Assembly (NCBI RefSeq): GCF_902859645.1
Contig: NZ_CADIJR010000018.1
Location: forward strand, 16,468 to 80,467
DNA: 64,000 nucleotides
Direction of reading: 5' to 3'
Source: Achromobacter insuavis
GTDB taxonomy: Bacteria > Pseudomonadota > Gammaproteobacteria > Burkholderiales > Burkholderiaceae_B
Of this stretch, positions 51,092-63,201 are shown piece by piece. The position numbers were made by a program, and so were the translations under genes. The notes under the pieces were generated by a model. It worked only from the letters and a program-made list of their open reading frames with translations, ran no database searches and was not told where the DNA came from. The stretch's first letter is position 1; every line of letters starts with the position of its first letter.

Positions 51092-53641
51092 ATGGCCGAC
51101 ACCCTGGCGAAATACCGCGCCAAGCGCGACTTCAAGGTGACGTCGGAACCGGCGGAAGGCGGTCAGGCCAATGATGCCGCGCGCGCCTTCGTGATCCAGA
51201 AGCACTGGGCCAGCCACCTGCATTACGACTTCCGGCTGGAACTGGACGGCGCGATGAAGAGCTGGGCCGTGCCCAAGGGGCCCAGTTTCGACCCGTCGGT
51301 CAAGCGCATGGCGGTGCAGGTCGAAGACCATCCCATCGCCTACAACCGCTTCGAGGGCGAGATACCGAAAGGCCAGTACGGCGCCGGCAAGGTCATCATC
51401 TGGGACCGCGGCACCTGGACGCCGGTGGGCGACCCGGCCGACGGCTACCGGCGCGGCCATCTCAAGTTCGACTTGCACGGGGTCAAGCTGCGCGGGCGCT
51501 GGGCGCTGATTCGCATGAAGGGGCGGGGATCCGAGAAGCAGCCGCCCTGGCTGCTGGTGAAGGACCGTGATGCCGCCGCCCGCGCCGAAAGCGAATTCAG
51601 CGTGGTCGATGAGCAGCCCGACAGCGTGGCGTCGACGCCGACTGCGCGGGCCCGCCGGGTGCCCGCGGCGGCGCCGGCGGCGTTGCCGGATCCGGCCGCC
51701 TCGCCGTCGCCCGAGGCGCGCGAACCGCGCTTGCCCGGCGTGGCGGCGGCCTTGCCCGACCGGCTCAAGCCGCAACTGGCCACGCTGGTCGAAGGCGTGC
51801 CGCGCCAGGCCGACCCGGATTGGCTCTACGAAATGAAGTTCGACGGCTACCGGCTGCTGGCGCGGCTGGACCACGGCGAGGTGCGCCTGTACACGCGCAA
51901 CGGCCACGACTGGGCGCCGAAGCTGCCGCATCTGGTGGCGGCGCTGCGGCGCATGCCATTGGAAACCGCGTGGCTGGATGGCGAGATCGTGATGCTGGCC
52001 GACCACGGCGCGCCCAGCTTCCAGGCCTTGCAGAACGCCTTCGACGGCGAACGCACCGGCGCCATCCTGTTCTATGCGTTCGACCTGCCTTATGTCACCG
52101 GCCGCGACCTGCGCGGCGAGCCGCTGCGCGTGCGCCGCGCGGTGCTGGCGCGGGTGATGGATGCCGCCGGCGGCGACCCGCTGCGTTTGAGCGACGCGTT
52201 CGACGCGGCGCCGGCCGACCTGGTGGCGTCGGCCTGCAGGATGGGGCTGGAGGGCATCATCGCCAAGCGCCTGTCCTCGCCGTATGTCTCGCGCCGCAGC
52301 GACAACTGGATCAAGCTCAAGTGCGCGCGGCGCCAGGAATTCGTCGTGGTCGGCTATACCGATCCGCAAGGCGCGCGGGTGGGGCTGGGGGCGTTGCTGC
52401 TGGCGTATCACGACGAGGCCGGCCAGCTGGTGTATGCGGGCAAGGTCGGCACCGGGTTCGATGACGCCGGCCTGGCCGCGCTGCGGGAACGGTTGCAAGC
52501 GCTGGAGACGCGCCAGGCCAGCGTCAAGGCCGGGGGCGGCGGGCGCGGCACGCATTGGGTGCGGCCTGAACTGGTGGCGGAAGTGTCGTTTGGCGAATGG
52601 ACGGAATCGGGCCACGTGCGCCACCCCGTGTTCCGCGGGCTGCGCACCGACAAGCCGGCGCGGGCGATTACCAGGGAGGTGGCGATGACCGCTGGAAAGA
52701 CCCCAGGCAAGGCGACCGCCAAGGCCGCGGCAAAGCCCCCACGCCAGGCCGCGAAGACCGCTACCGCCGCCGGCAAGCTGACCCACCCCGAACGCGTCAT
52801 CGACCCGTTCACCGGCCTGACCAAGTTGGACCTGGCCCGCTACTACGGCCTGGTGGCGCCGATGCTGCTGCGCCATCTGAAGGACCGCCCGGTGTCGTTC
52901 CTGCGCGCGCCGGCCGGCATCGAGGGCGAATTCTTCTTCCAGAAGCACCTGGAGGCGCCGATGCCGGGCGTGAAGCCGCTGCCGCAGGCCCTGGATCCGG
53001 ACCATCCGCCCCTGATGGAAGTGCCGACGCCACGGGCAATCATGTCGGCCGCGCAGATGAACGTGGTGGAGTTCCACACCTGGAACGCGGTCAAGCGCGC
53101 CATCGGCAAGCCCGACCGCATGGTGTTCGACCTGGATCCGGGCGAGGGCGTGACCTGGGACGCGGTGCGGCGCAGCGCGCAGTTGCTGCGCGTGCTGCTG
53201 ACCGAGATCGGCCTGGCGTGCTGGCTCAAGACCAGCGGCGGCAAGGGGCTGCACGTGGTGGTGCCGCTGCGCCGGCAACATGATTGGGATACGGTCAAGG
53301 CGTTCTCGCAGGCCATCGTGCAGCATCTGGCGCGCACCCTGCCGCAGGTGTTCGTGGCCAAGAGCGGGCCGAAGAACCGGGTCGGCCGGATCTTCGCCGA
53401 CTACCTGCGCAATGGCTTCGGCGCCACCACGGTGGCGGCCTGGTCGGCGCGCGCGCGGCCGGGAATGGGGGTGTCGGTGCCGCTGGCGTGGGAGGAACTG
53501 GACGCGGTCCGGGCCAGCAATCAGTGGACCATCGCCAATATCCATGAACGCCTGGATGTGGGCGACACCCCGTGGGACGACTACGCGCCGCAGGCCATCG
53601 CCGGCGCCATGCGGGCGATGGACTTCAAACCCGGCGGATAG
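51092..53641 (+). CDS. ligD: Multifunctional ATP-dependent DNA ligase LigD
   Basis: The 849-residue protein has the order phosphoesterase, ligase, polymerase. The 3'-phosphoesterase domain (about 10-165) shows HWASHLHYDFRLELDG and KGPSFDP. The ligase domain (about 225-530) has the adenylated lysine K249 in YEMKFDGYR, then DGEIV and the GLEGIIAKR and WIKLKC motifs. A basic linker precedes the primase/polymerase domain (about 565-849) with DLDPGEGVTWD carrying two metal aspartates and SGGKGLHVVVPL. It trims, fills and seals broken ends held by Ku. The domain order is that of the Pseudomonas-type enzyme. Confidence 0.94.
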   Translation: MADTLAKYRAKRDFKVTSEPAEGGQANDAARAFVIQKHWASHLHYDFRLELDGAMKSWAVPKGPSFDPSVKRMAVQVEDHPIAYNRFEGEIPKGQYGAGKVIIWDRGTWTPVGDPADGYRRGHLKFDLHGVKLRGRWALIRMKGRGSEKQPPWLLVKDRDAAARAESEFSVVDEQPDSVASTPTARARRVPAAAPAALPDPAASPSPEAREPRLPGVAAALPDRLKPQLATLVEGVPRQADPDWLYEMKFDGYRLLARLDHGEVRLYTRNGHDWAPKLPHLVAALRRMPLETAWLDGEIVMLADHGAPSFQALQNAFDGERTGAILFYAFDLPYVTGRDLRGEPLRVRRAVLARVMDAAGGDPLRLSDAFDAAPADLVASACRMGLEGIIAKRLSSPYVSRRSDNWIKLKCARRQEFVVVGYTDPQGARVGLGALLLAYHDEAGQLVYAGKVGTGFDDAGLAALRERLQALETRQASVKAGGGGRGTHWVRPELVAEVSFGEWTESGHVRHPVFRGLRTDKPARAITREVAMTAGKTPGKATAKAAAKPPRQAAKTATAAGKLTHPERVIDPFTGLTKLDLARYYGLVAPMLLRHLKDRPVSFLRAPAGIEGEFFFQKHLEAPMPGVKPLPQALDPDHPPLMEVPTPRAIMSAAQMNVVEFHTWNAVKRAIGKPDRMVFDLDPGEGVTWDAVRRSAQLLRVLLTEIGLACWLKTSGGKGLHVVVPLRRQHDWDTVKAFSQAIVQHLARTLPQVFVAKSGPKNRVGRIFADYLRNGFGATTVAAWSARARPGMGVSVPLAWEELDAVRASNQWTIANIHERLDVGDTPWDDYAPQAIAGAMRAMDFKPGG

Positions 53642-53659
53642 CCCGCGGACACGGCGGCG

Positions 53660-55072
53660 TCAGTCGTCGCCGGCCCCTGCCAGCGCGCCGGCTGCCCGCT
53701 CGCGCGTGCCGATGCGGAACACCTGCGCCACGATGCCCATGGCGACGATGACGCCGGCCAGGATCGAGGTGTAGACCACTTCGTTGCGGTAGGTGCCCTC
53801 GATCACCATGGTGACGAGCGCGGCGATGATGCAGACGATCACCGCGTACGTCAGCCACGGGAACAGCCACATCTTGAACTCCAGCCGCACGCCGCGGGCC
53901 TGCAGGCGCTGGCGCATGCGCAGTTGCGAGCAGGCGATCGCCAGATAGACGAACAGCGCGATGGTGCCGGTGGCCTGCATCAGCACGTCGTACACATCCA
54001 TCTTCGAGGTCGCCATCATCCACACGGCGGCGAAGGCGAACAGGCTGGAGATGATGACGCCGACATAGGGCGTGCCGGTCTTGCGTCCGGTGATCTGCAT
54101 CACGCGGTGGGCGTCGCCGCGCCGGGCCAGCGAATAGAGCATGCGCGAGGCGGTGTAGAGCGCCGAGTTGAAGCAGCTGCACACCGAGGTCAGCACGATG
54201 AAGTTGACGATCAGCTGCGCGTGCGGAATGCCCAGCGCGTCCAGCGCGACGTTGTAGGTGCCCTGGGTCGGCTCGGTCAGGCCCGGGGCGTTGTACGGCA
54301 CCAGGCAGACCACGATGAAGATCGAGCCGACGTAGAACAGGCAGATGCGCCACACCACCGAGCGCGTGGTCCGGATGATCTCGCGGCCCGGGTCAGCCGA
54401 TTCCGCGGCGGCGACGGTGACGATCTCGGCGCCGATGAAGGCGAACATCACGCCCAGCAGGGCCACCACCACGGACTTGGGACCGTTGGGCATGAAGCCC
54501 TGGCTGGTCAGGTGGCTCCAGCCGTTGGCCTCGCCCCATGGCCACAGGTGCGCCAGCGCCAGGCTGCCCATCACCAGGAACAGCACGATGGCCACGACCT
54601 TGATGAGCGCGAACCAGAATTCGAATTCGCCGTAGTTGCGCACGTTGAGGAAGTTGACGATCAATAGCGATACCGTCACCAGCAGCGCGTAGCCCCAGGC
54701 CGGCGCCATCGGGAACCAGCCGTGCAGGATCTGTCCGGCGACGTAGGCCTCCCAGCCCATCAGCAGCGCCCAGAAGTACCAGTAGAGCCAGCCGATGGTG
54801 AAGCCGGCCCAGCGCCCGATGGCGCGGTCGGCGTAGGTCGAGAACGAGCCGGTGTCCGGCTGCGCGACGGCCATTTCGCCCAGCATGCGCATGGCCAGGA
54901 TGACCAGAATGCCGCCGCCGATATAGGCCAGGATGACGGCCGGGCCGGCCAGGGCGATCTGCTTGCCGGAACCCACGAACAGCGCGGCGCCGATGACGCC
55001 GGCGATGGACATCATCGTGAGATGGCGGGACTTCAGGCCGCCCTTGAGTTCGGTATTGGGGGTGTTCTCCAA
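53660..55072 (-). CDS. GabP-like amino acid permease (AAT family)
   Basis: The 470-residue product has 12 predicted helices and close GabP-type motifs: LKSRHLTMMSIAGVIGAALFVGSG at the start, GGGILVILAMRMLGEMAVAQPDTGSFSTYADRAIGRWAGF in order, and GAEIVTVAAAESADPGREI in helix 6. It imports 4-aminobutyrate or another amino acid with protons. It stands alone, convergent with ligD, with a 246-base gap to the next gene that contains only a minor ATGGCG-TGTT-CGCCAT hairpin (55103-55118). Confidence 0.87.
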   Translation of the reverse strand: MENTPNTELKGGLKSRHLTMMSIAGVIGAALFVGSGKQIALAGPAVILAYIGGGILVILAMRMLGEMAVAQPDTGSFSTYADRAIGRWAGFTIGWLYWYFWALLMGWEAYVAGQILHGWFPMAPAWGYALLVTVSLLIVNFLNVRNYGEFEFWFALIKVVAIVLFLVMGSLALAHLWPWGEANGWSHLTSQGFMPNGPKSVVVALLGVMFAFIGAEIVTVAAAESADPGREIIRTTRSVVWRICLFYVGSIFIVVCLVPYNAPGLTEPTQGTYNVALDALGIPHAQLIVNFIVLTSVCSCFNSALYTASRMLYSLARRGDAHRVMQITGRKTGTPYVGVIISSLFAFAAVWMMATSKMDVYDVLMQATGTIALFVYLAIACSQLRMRQRLQARGVRLEFKMWLFPWLTYAVIVCIIAALVTMVIEGTYRNEVVYTSILAGVIVAMGIVAQVFRIGTRERAAGALAGAGDD

Positions 55073-55318
55073 CTGCTTCTCCTCTCCAGATGCGCGGGGG
55101 CCATGGCGTGTTCGCCATCGGAATGGAAAAGAGGCATGTCCCCTGCCGGTTTATCGCTTTTTGGTCTTGAGGCTACGAGGATACGCGCGCGGCGGCGATC
55201 GTTGGCGCCTGTGCCATGTCCTGTTGCAAGTGCCAGGTTTTGTTGCCGGGGCCGCGGCCATGGATGCAAAAAATCGGACGAGCGGCCTTGCGCGGGGCCG
55301 CGCGTCAAGGGCGCGTGG

Positions 55319-57037
55319 TCAGCGCGCCAAGCCCGACAGGGAGAGATCGAAATCGAACGGCAGCCGTTCCGTCTTGCCGGGACCCAGGACCTCCAACCGG
55401 GCGATCCGGCCTTGGAAGAAGGCCGCCAGTTGTGTCCCGCCGGCAGCGCCGGTCAGGCCGATGCGGCCGACCTCGCGCAGCAGTCCGCCCGTTGCGTCGG
55501 TGGCGTTCAGGATCGGGTCCTGGCCGGCATACGGCAGCCGCGCGGGATCCAGCAGCGCCAGGTTGTCGTTGACCGCGGCGCCCGGCGGCAGCGCGTCCAG
55601 CGGCAGCGCCTGGCGCTCGATCGTGGCCATGCGCAGCACCGACAGCCGGCCTTTCGCGCGCACGGGCATCACCGGAAAGCGGCGCGGATCGAAGGCAAAG
55701 CCGTCCTGCACGCGCTCATAGGCTTCGCCTTCGCGCACGTCGATCGGCTGGCCGCGGGCATCCAGGAAGGTGATGGTGGCGTCCGCCAGGCCGAAGCGCG
55801 CGGCGGCGGGAATGAAGCGATCGCTCAGCACGTCGGGATAGCCGAAGCGGATGACCGGCCTGTCGTCGCGCCGCACCAGGGCCACCGATACGCTGGCGGC
55901 CATGGCCCGCGGCTCGATGTCGGGCCGCAGCCTGGGCGTGTCGTGGTCGTAGACCGAGCCGGCCAGCGTGAGCGGGGTCAGGCCCACGCCCTCCAGGGTC
56001 TGTCCGAGCGGCAGCACCGAGGCCGACAGCCGCCGCGTCAGCGTGGGGCCGCCGGGCACCAGTAGCGTGACGCGCACGCTGGCGATCCTGCCCTTGAAGC
56101 CGAAGCGGGCCTCCAGCTGGCCGTTGGCGTCCTTGAAGCCCGCCTTGGCCAGCAGGGTGGCGGTGTCGGGCACGGTGAGCTGGCCCGCGGCCGCCTGCGC
56201 GCTCAGTTGGTCGAACTGGCGCAGGCTGCGCGCGAGCTGGTCGCGCGTGCCCCACAGGCGCAGGGGGTTGAACAGCACCTGGCCCGCGGCGTCGCGCGCC
56301 TCGATGATGACGGCGTCGCTGCTGAAGCCGCGCGGCGCGCCGCCGTCGTGCTGCGTGACGCCGATCGTCACGCTGTGGTCGTCCATGGCCTGCAGCGTGA
56401 AGGCATAGTCGCCCAGCCGGCGCGTCTGGCCCCGCGCGGCGCGGGTGAAATCGGCATGCGGGGTGGCCTTGGGCAGCGCGATGCGCAGCTCGCCATCGAG
56501 CGATTCCGGCAGGCCGCGCCGGACGTCGGGTTGCGAGAGCGTCAGCAACTGCCCCTGCTGCTGCACCGAGATGGCGACGCCGGCGCCGGCGGGCTGGCGG
56601 GTGGGGACCACGCTGCCATCCAGGAAGCGGATCGCCGACCAGTCGAAGGCGTGCGGATAGGGCAGGTCGAACGGCGCGACCACGCCAATGTCGCCGCGTT
56701 CGTTCAGGACGCCGATCACGCCCGCGGCGTAGACGTCGGCCAGGCGGCCGGCGTCGGCATAGTCGCCGAGGACCGCCAGCCGCGAGGTGGCGTGCACGGT
56801 CTGCGCCGGCGGTTCGCGCAGCATGTCTTCGCTGCGCCGCTGCTGGTGCAGGATGAACAGCATCTCGCTCAGGGCGCGGCGGGTGGGCGCGTCGGCGACG
56901 GCGGCGATGCGGGCCATGCGCGCGTCGTCGACCACCACCGTCGGCGCGGCGGGGGCGCTGTGGGCGGCGGGGGCCAGCCCCAGGCTCGCCGCGAGCCAGC
57001 AGCCGGCAACGAAGGCGGACAGGCGCATGGCGCTCAT
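55319..57037 (-). CDS. Exported protein of unknown function
   Basis: The 572-residue product is not recognised. It has a signal peptide (MSAMRLSAFVAGCWLAASLGLAPAAHS-AP). The mature part is mainly beta-rich with no obvious catalytic motif; repeated valine-rich strands such as RIASVRVTLLVPGGPTLTRRL and AASVSVALVRRDDRPVIRFG suggest one or more beta-sandwich domains, and a WD-like ATDATGGLLREVG segment is near the end. It is coupled to the upstream DKNYY-type gene by a 4-base ATGA overlap, so the two work together. Codon use is normal for the region. Confidence 0.75.
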   Translation of the reverse strand: MSAMRLSAFVAGCWLAASLGLAPAAHSAPAAPTVVVDDARMARIAAVADAPTRRALSEMLFILHQQRRSEDMLREPPAQTVHATSRLAVLGDYADAGRLADVYAAGVIGVLNERGDIGVVAPFDLPYPHAFDWSAIRFLDGSVVPTRQPAGAGVAISVQQQGQLLTLSQPDVRRGLPESLDGELRIALPKATPHADFTRAARGQTRRLGDYAFTLQAMDDHSVTIGVTQHDGGAPRGFSSDAVIIEARDAAGQVLFNPLRLWGTRDQLARSLRQFDQLSAQAAAGQLTVPDTATLLAKAGFKDANGQLEARFGFKGRIASVRVTLLVPGGPTLTRRLSASVLPLGQTLEGVGLTPLTLAGSVYDHDTPRLRPDIEPRAMAASVSVALVRRDDRPVIRFGYPDVLSDRFIPAAARFGLADATITFLDARGQPIDVREGEAYERVQDGFAFDPRRFPVMPVRAKGRLSVLRMATIERQALPLDALPPGAAVNDNLALLDPARLPYAGQDPILNATDATGGLLREVGRIGLTGAAGGTQLAAFFQGRIARLEVLGPGKTERLPFDFDLSLSGLAR

Positions 57038-58176
57038 GAGCGGGAAGCCTCGCGGGTCAGCCGGTGCCACCACCAGTCGTCGAGCTCCGGCCGGGATTCG
57101 AAGAACGGCCGCCAGGCCTCGATGCTCGCGGCCGGATCGCACGGCGCGGCGCGCAGGTAGGGGCGGTGGCGGTCGGTGGCGCAGGGGCCGCCGCCGCGCG
57201 GGCGCAGCGGCGGATCGCCGGGGCCATGCACCGTGAAGGTGGCGGCGTCCGCGCCGTCGATGCGCTTTTTTTCGTCCAGGTACCAGACGTCGGTGCCGTC
57301 GGTGGCGTAGTCGTGGCCCAGTTCGCGGAAGGTCGCGGGGCGGGCGCCCTTGAGGCGGGCGCCGTAGAAATAGACGAACTCGCGGTCGCGCGCCAGGATG
57401 CTGCCGTCGCGCCGGAAGTCGCAGGAGTTGTCGCGGTAGTTGAGGTTCACCTGCGGCACGATCTCGAAGGCCTCGGGGCTTTTCGTGCGGATCGTCTTGC
57501 CGGTGATGTAGTAGGCCCGCTCGCGGTCGCGCGCATAGCGCAGGTTCAGGGCCTCGAAGGTGGCGATATCGGCGTCCTCGACCTCGTACCAATACGTCCT
57601 GCGTTGCGCCCCGTATTCGCCCTCGCCGTAGACGCGATGCCGGTCGTGCAGCCAGCGGCCGCCGAAGGCCTGGAAGCTCTCGGCATCGACATCGAGCGGG
57701 TTGCCCTGCTTGTCCGCCAGCCGCTCGCCATTGAAATAGACATGCGCGCCGTCGTGGGTATAGCAACAGAGCGTGGCTTCTGGATGGGCCGCGATGACGG
57801 TCAGCGGCCAGCCGCAGTCCTTGAACGGTCCGATGTGCGGGTTGCGTCGCACGGCCTCGCGGATGTGCCAGGTGGCGCGCAACTGGGGGGCGGCATCGTC
57901 GGGCGCGCGCCAGCGCGGCGGCAGCACCAGCCGGTAGATGGCGGCATCGTCCAGGCCGTCGAAATAGGCGCGCCGGTCATCCTCGCCCAGGGAATACGGA
58001 AACCACCGATAGGCCTTGCGCAGGCGCTCCCACTCGGCGGCCTCCAGGCCGATGCGCGCCAGCACTTCCCGGGGCGAGCGCCCGGTGGCGAGAAACAGGT
58101 TGGCCGCCTCGAAGGTGTCGTAGGGAATCACGGGGATCGATCGGGCGCCCGCCTGATAGTCGGATCGTTCAGCCAA
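57034..58176 (-). CDS. DKNYY-repeat-type protein
   Basis: The roughly 380-residue product contains several copies of a YARDRxRVYY/Y-type unit, for example GEDDRRAYFDG, HDGAHVYFNGERL, HDRHRVYGEGEY, YARDRERAYYITG, LARDREFVYFYG and YATDGTDVWYLDE. This is the pattern of DKNYY-family repeat proteins, whose role is unknown. No ATG fits; a TTG at 58176 lies nine bases behind AGGAG and begins LAERSDYQAG, so a TTG start is proposed. No signal peptide follows it. The next gene encodes an exported protein and overlaps it. The 299 bases to the alcohol dehydrogenase start hold no other gene. Confidence 0.72.
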   Translation of the reverse strand: MAERSDYQAGARSIPVIPYDTFEAANLFLATGRSPREVLARIGLEAAEWERLRKAYRWFPYSLGEDDRRAYFDGLDDAAIYRLVLPPRWRAPDDAAPQLRATWHIREAVRRNPHIGPFKDCGWPLTVIAAHPEATLCCYTHDGAHVYFNGERLADKQGNPLDVDAESFQAFGGRWLHDRHRVYGEGEYGAQRRTYWYEVEDADIATFEALNLRYARDRERAYYITGKTIRTKSPEAFEIVPQVNLNYRDNSCDFRRDGSILARDREFVYFYGARLKGARPATFRELGHDYATDGTDVWYLDEKKRIDGADAATFTVHGPGDPPLRPRGGGPCATDRHRPYLRAAPCDPAASIEAWRPFFESRPELDDWWWHRLTREASRS

Positions 58177-58475
58177 CGGGTGAAGCTCCTGGGAAGATCG
58201 GCATCGGGTCAGCCTCGGTCGGGATTCCTTGGGGGGGCGCTGCGGGCGGGAGTCAGGATAGCAAATGACGGCGGCGGCATCGCAACACGATTTACAACAA
58301 ATGTTTCGATATGGATCGGAACGCGCGCCACCGGCGCGGTATCGTATGCCCCAGGCCATGGCGCGACCGTGGCGGCCCCGGCAGGATTGGGCAAGAATCT
58401 CGGCGAAATGCACTACCGGCGCCGGGCGCGATTCCGGAGAATGTTCTTTTTGGACAAGCACCAGGGAGTCTTCAA

Positions 58476-59525
58476 ATGCTTGTGAAAGCCTATGGCGCCT
58501 ACGCCGCCGACAAACCGCTCGAATCGCTCGAGATCACCCGCCGCGCCACTGGCGCCCACGATGTCCAGATCGACATCGCCTACTGCGGCATCTGCCACTC
58601 CGACCTGCACCAGGTGCGGGCCGAATGGGAAGGCACCCAGTATCCCTGTGTGCCGGGCCACGAGATCGTCGGCCGCGTTGCCGCCGTCGGCGCCCACGTG
58701 CAGGGCTTCAAGCCGGGCGACCTGGTCGGCGTCGGCTGCATCGTCGACAGCTGCCAGCACTGCGCCGAGTGCGCGGACGGCTTCGAGAACTACTGCGATG
58801 GCATGGTCGGCACCTACAACGCGCCGACCGCGGACGAGCCGGGCTGGACGCTGGGCGGCTACACCCAGAAGATCGTGGTGCACGAGCGTTACGTGCTGCG
58901 CGTCAGCCATCCCGCCGAGCAGCTGGCCGCGGTGGCGCCGCTGCTGTGCGCCGGCATCACCACCTATTCGCCGCTGCGCCACTGGAACGCCGGGCCGGGC
59001 AAGAAGGTGGGCGTGGTGGGCATCGGCGGGCTCGGCCACATGGGCATCAAGCTGGCGCATGCGATGGGCGCGCACGTGGTGGCCTTCACCACCTCGGAGT
59101 CCAAGCGCGCGGCGGCGCGCGAGCTGGGCGCCGACGACGTGGTGGTGTCGCGCAATCCGGACGAGATGGCCGCGCACCTGCAGAGCTTCGACTTCATTCT
59201 CGACACCGTGGCGGCGCCGCATGACCTGGACGCCTTCCTGGTGCTGCTCAAGCGCGATGGCGCCATGACCCTGGTGGGCGCGCCGGCCACGCCGCATCCC
59301 TCGCCGAACGTGTTCAACTTCATCATGAAGCGCCGCTCGCTGGCCGGGTCGATGATCGGCGGCATCCCCGAGACGCAGGAGATGCTGGACTTCTGCGCAC
59401 AGCACGGCATCGTCGCCGACATCGAGATGGTGCGCGCCGACGGGATCAACGCCGCCTACGAGCGCATGCTCAAGGGCGACGTCAAGTATCGCTTCGTGAT
59501 CGACAACGCCACACTGGCGGACTGA
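58476..59525 (+). CDS. Zinc-dependent alcohol dehydrogenase (YahK/cinnamyl alcohol type)
   Basis: The 349-residue enzyme is a medium-chain NADP-type alcohol dehydrogenase. The catalytic zinc cysteine and histidine are in CGICHSDLHQ and PGHEIVG (about residues 37 and 62), the structural zinc cysteines in VDSCQHCAECADGFENYC (about 90-110), and the cofactor motif is VGVVGIGGLGHMG near 175. It reduces broad-range aldehydes in the cytoplasm. The ATG at 58476 gives the standard N-terminus MLVKAYGAYAADKPLE. It is followed after 34 bases by a small exported-protein gene. Confidence 0.9.
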   Translation: MLVKAYGAYAADKPLESLEITRRATGAHDVQIDIAYCGICHSDLHQVRAEWEGTQYPCVPGHEIVGRVAAVGAHVQGFKPGDLVGVGCIVDSCQHCAECADGFENYCDGMVGTYNAPTADEPGWTLGGYTQKIVVHERYVLRVSHPAEQLAAVAPLLCAGITTYSPLRHWNAGPGKKVGVVGIGGLGHMGIKLAHAMGAHVVAFTTSESKRAAARELGADDVVVSRNPDEMAAHLQSFDFILDTVAAPHDLDAFLVLLKRDGAMTLVGAPATPHPSPNVFNFIMKRRSLAGSMIGGIPETQEMLDFCAQHGIVADIEMVRADGINAAYERMLKGDVKYRFVIDNATLAD

Positions 59526-59559
59526 TGCGGATACCGGCGCCGGGCAGGAGGATGACGAC

Positions 59560-60039
59560 ATGATCCACGGACGTTGCCGGGCATGGCTGCAATGGCTGGC
59601 CGGCACGGTCGCCGTCATCGGGCTGTCCGGCGCCGCGCAGGCGGCGCCCGGCGACAACCGCGACCTGACGGAAGCGATCGCGCGCGAGATCGTCGCGTGC
59701 GGCGAACTCGACGGCATCGCGTGGCAGGAGGTCTCGGCGGTGTTCGCCGTGGACGAGGACGGCGACGTCAACCAGAGCTACGGCTATGCCTATGCCGCCG
59801 ACGGCACGCCGCACGCGGTCGCCTTTCTCTACGACCCGGTCGAACAGGCGGTCAGGCGCTACCGCGAATGGCTGCGCCCGCGGCACGACAAGGGCTTCAT
59901 CAAGATGCTGTTCCAGTTCAACCGGGTCACGCGCAAGGTCAACGCCGAATTCGAATACGACGACGCGGCGCGCTGGCAGGTGACGCCGGCGAACGTCGAT
60001 CGCGTAACGGCGGCGTTGCGGCCGAAGCTGGGGCCCTGA
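59560..60039 (+). CDS. Small exported protein of unknown function
   Basis: The 159-residue product has a signal peptide (RCRAWLQWLAGTVAVIGLSGAAQA, cleavage before APGDN). The mature domain (IAREIVACGELDGIAWQEVSAVFAVDED, then a FIKMLFQFNRVTRKVNAEFEYDD segment) resembles the small YezG/DUF600-like alpha-beta fold of some immunity proteins, but no toxin gene is adjacent, so this is only a structural impression. GGAGGA precedes the ATG. Confidence 0.65.
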   Translation: MIHGRCRAWLQWLAGTVAVIGLSGAAQAAPGDNRDLTEAIAREIVACGELDGIAWQEVSAVFAVDEDGDVNQSYGYAYAADGTPHAVAFLYDPVEQAVRRYREWLRPRHDKGFIKMLFQFNRVTRKVNAEFEYDDAARWQVTPANVDRVTAALRPKLGP

Positions 60040-60168
60040 CGGCATCGGGAGCGGCCCGGCGGCCAGCCGCGGCGATCCCCACAGGCATGGGTATGGCGCT
60101 TGCTGCAAGGCGCGGATCGAGCCGCATCGGCTTGCGCCGGGCGAGCCGGCGCGCACCAGGAGATATCC

Positions 60169-62553
<2,385 letters not shown>

Positions 62554-63201
62554 CCGACACGCGCAGCGCCGTGGCGAAGCCGCCTTCGACCCGGGAATAC
62601 GGCCGGGCGCTGGTGGTGACGCGCGGTAGCGCCGACCAGGCGATCGTGCAGCCGGCCCGCGCCATCCGGTCCACCAGGGCCTGATCTTCGCTGCAGGGCA
62701 ACGGCGCGAAGCCACCCACGCGGCGGTAGGCCTGGGCGGCGACGCCGAGGTTGGCGCCGTGCACGTGGCGGTGCCCATCCCGGTCCTGGTAGCGCGAGGC
62801 AAAGCGGCGCTGGGCGGCATGGGCGCGCGGCCCATGGGCGGCCCAGCCCGACACCCCGACCGTGCCGCACACCACCTCCGCATCCAGGGACAACTGGTCC
62901 ACCAGCCAGCGTGGCGATACCACGGTGTCCGCGTCGGTATGCGAGAGCCAGCGCGCGCCGGCGTCCAGCAGCAGCTGGGAACCGGCCGCGCGGGCGGCGC
63001 CGACGTTGCGCGCGCTGATGGCCAGGCACTGCACCGGCCAGGCGGCGGCGAGCCGGGCGGTGGCGTCGCGGCAATGGTCCAGCACGACCACGATCCGCAC
63101 CGGCTCGGCCCGCAGCAGCGGGTGCCGCGCGGCCTCGGTGACCGCGCGCAGGCAGGCCGCGATATAGCGCTCTTCGTCATGCGCGGGAATGCAGATGCCG
63201 A

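Noticed and set aside
50810-53545. A 900-codon open frame antisense to ku and ligD.
   Set aside because: The plus strand encodes complete Ku and LigD domains; the antisense product is His/Arg/Gln-rich with no recognisable motif.
55103-55118. ATGGCG-TGTT-CGCCAT hairpin before the GabP-like gene.
   Set aside because: A six-base stem without a T-run or neighbouring feature is within what chance gives in GC-rich DNA.
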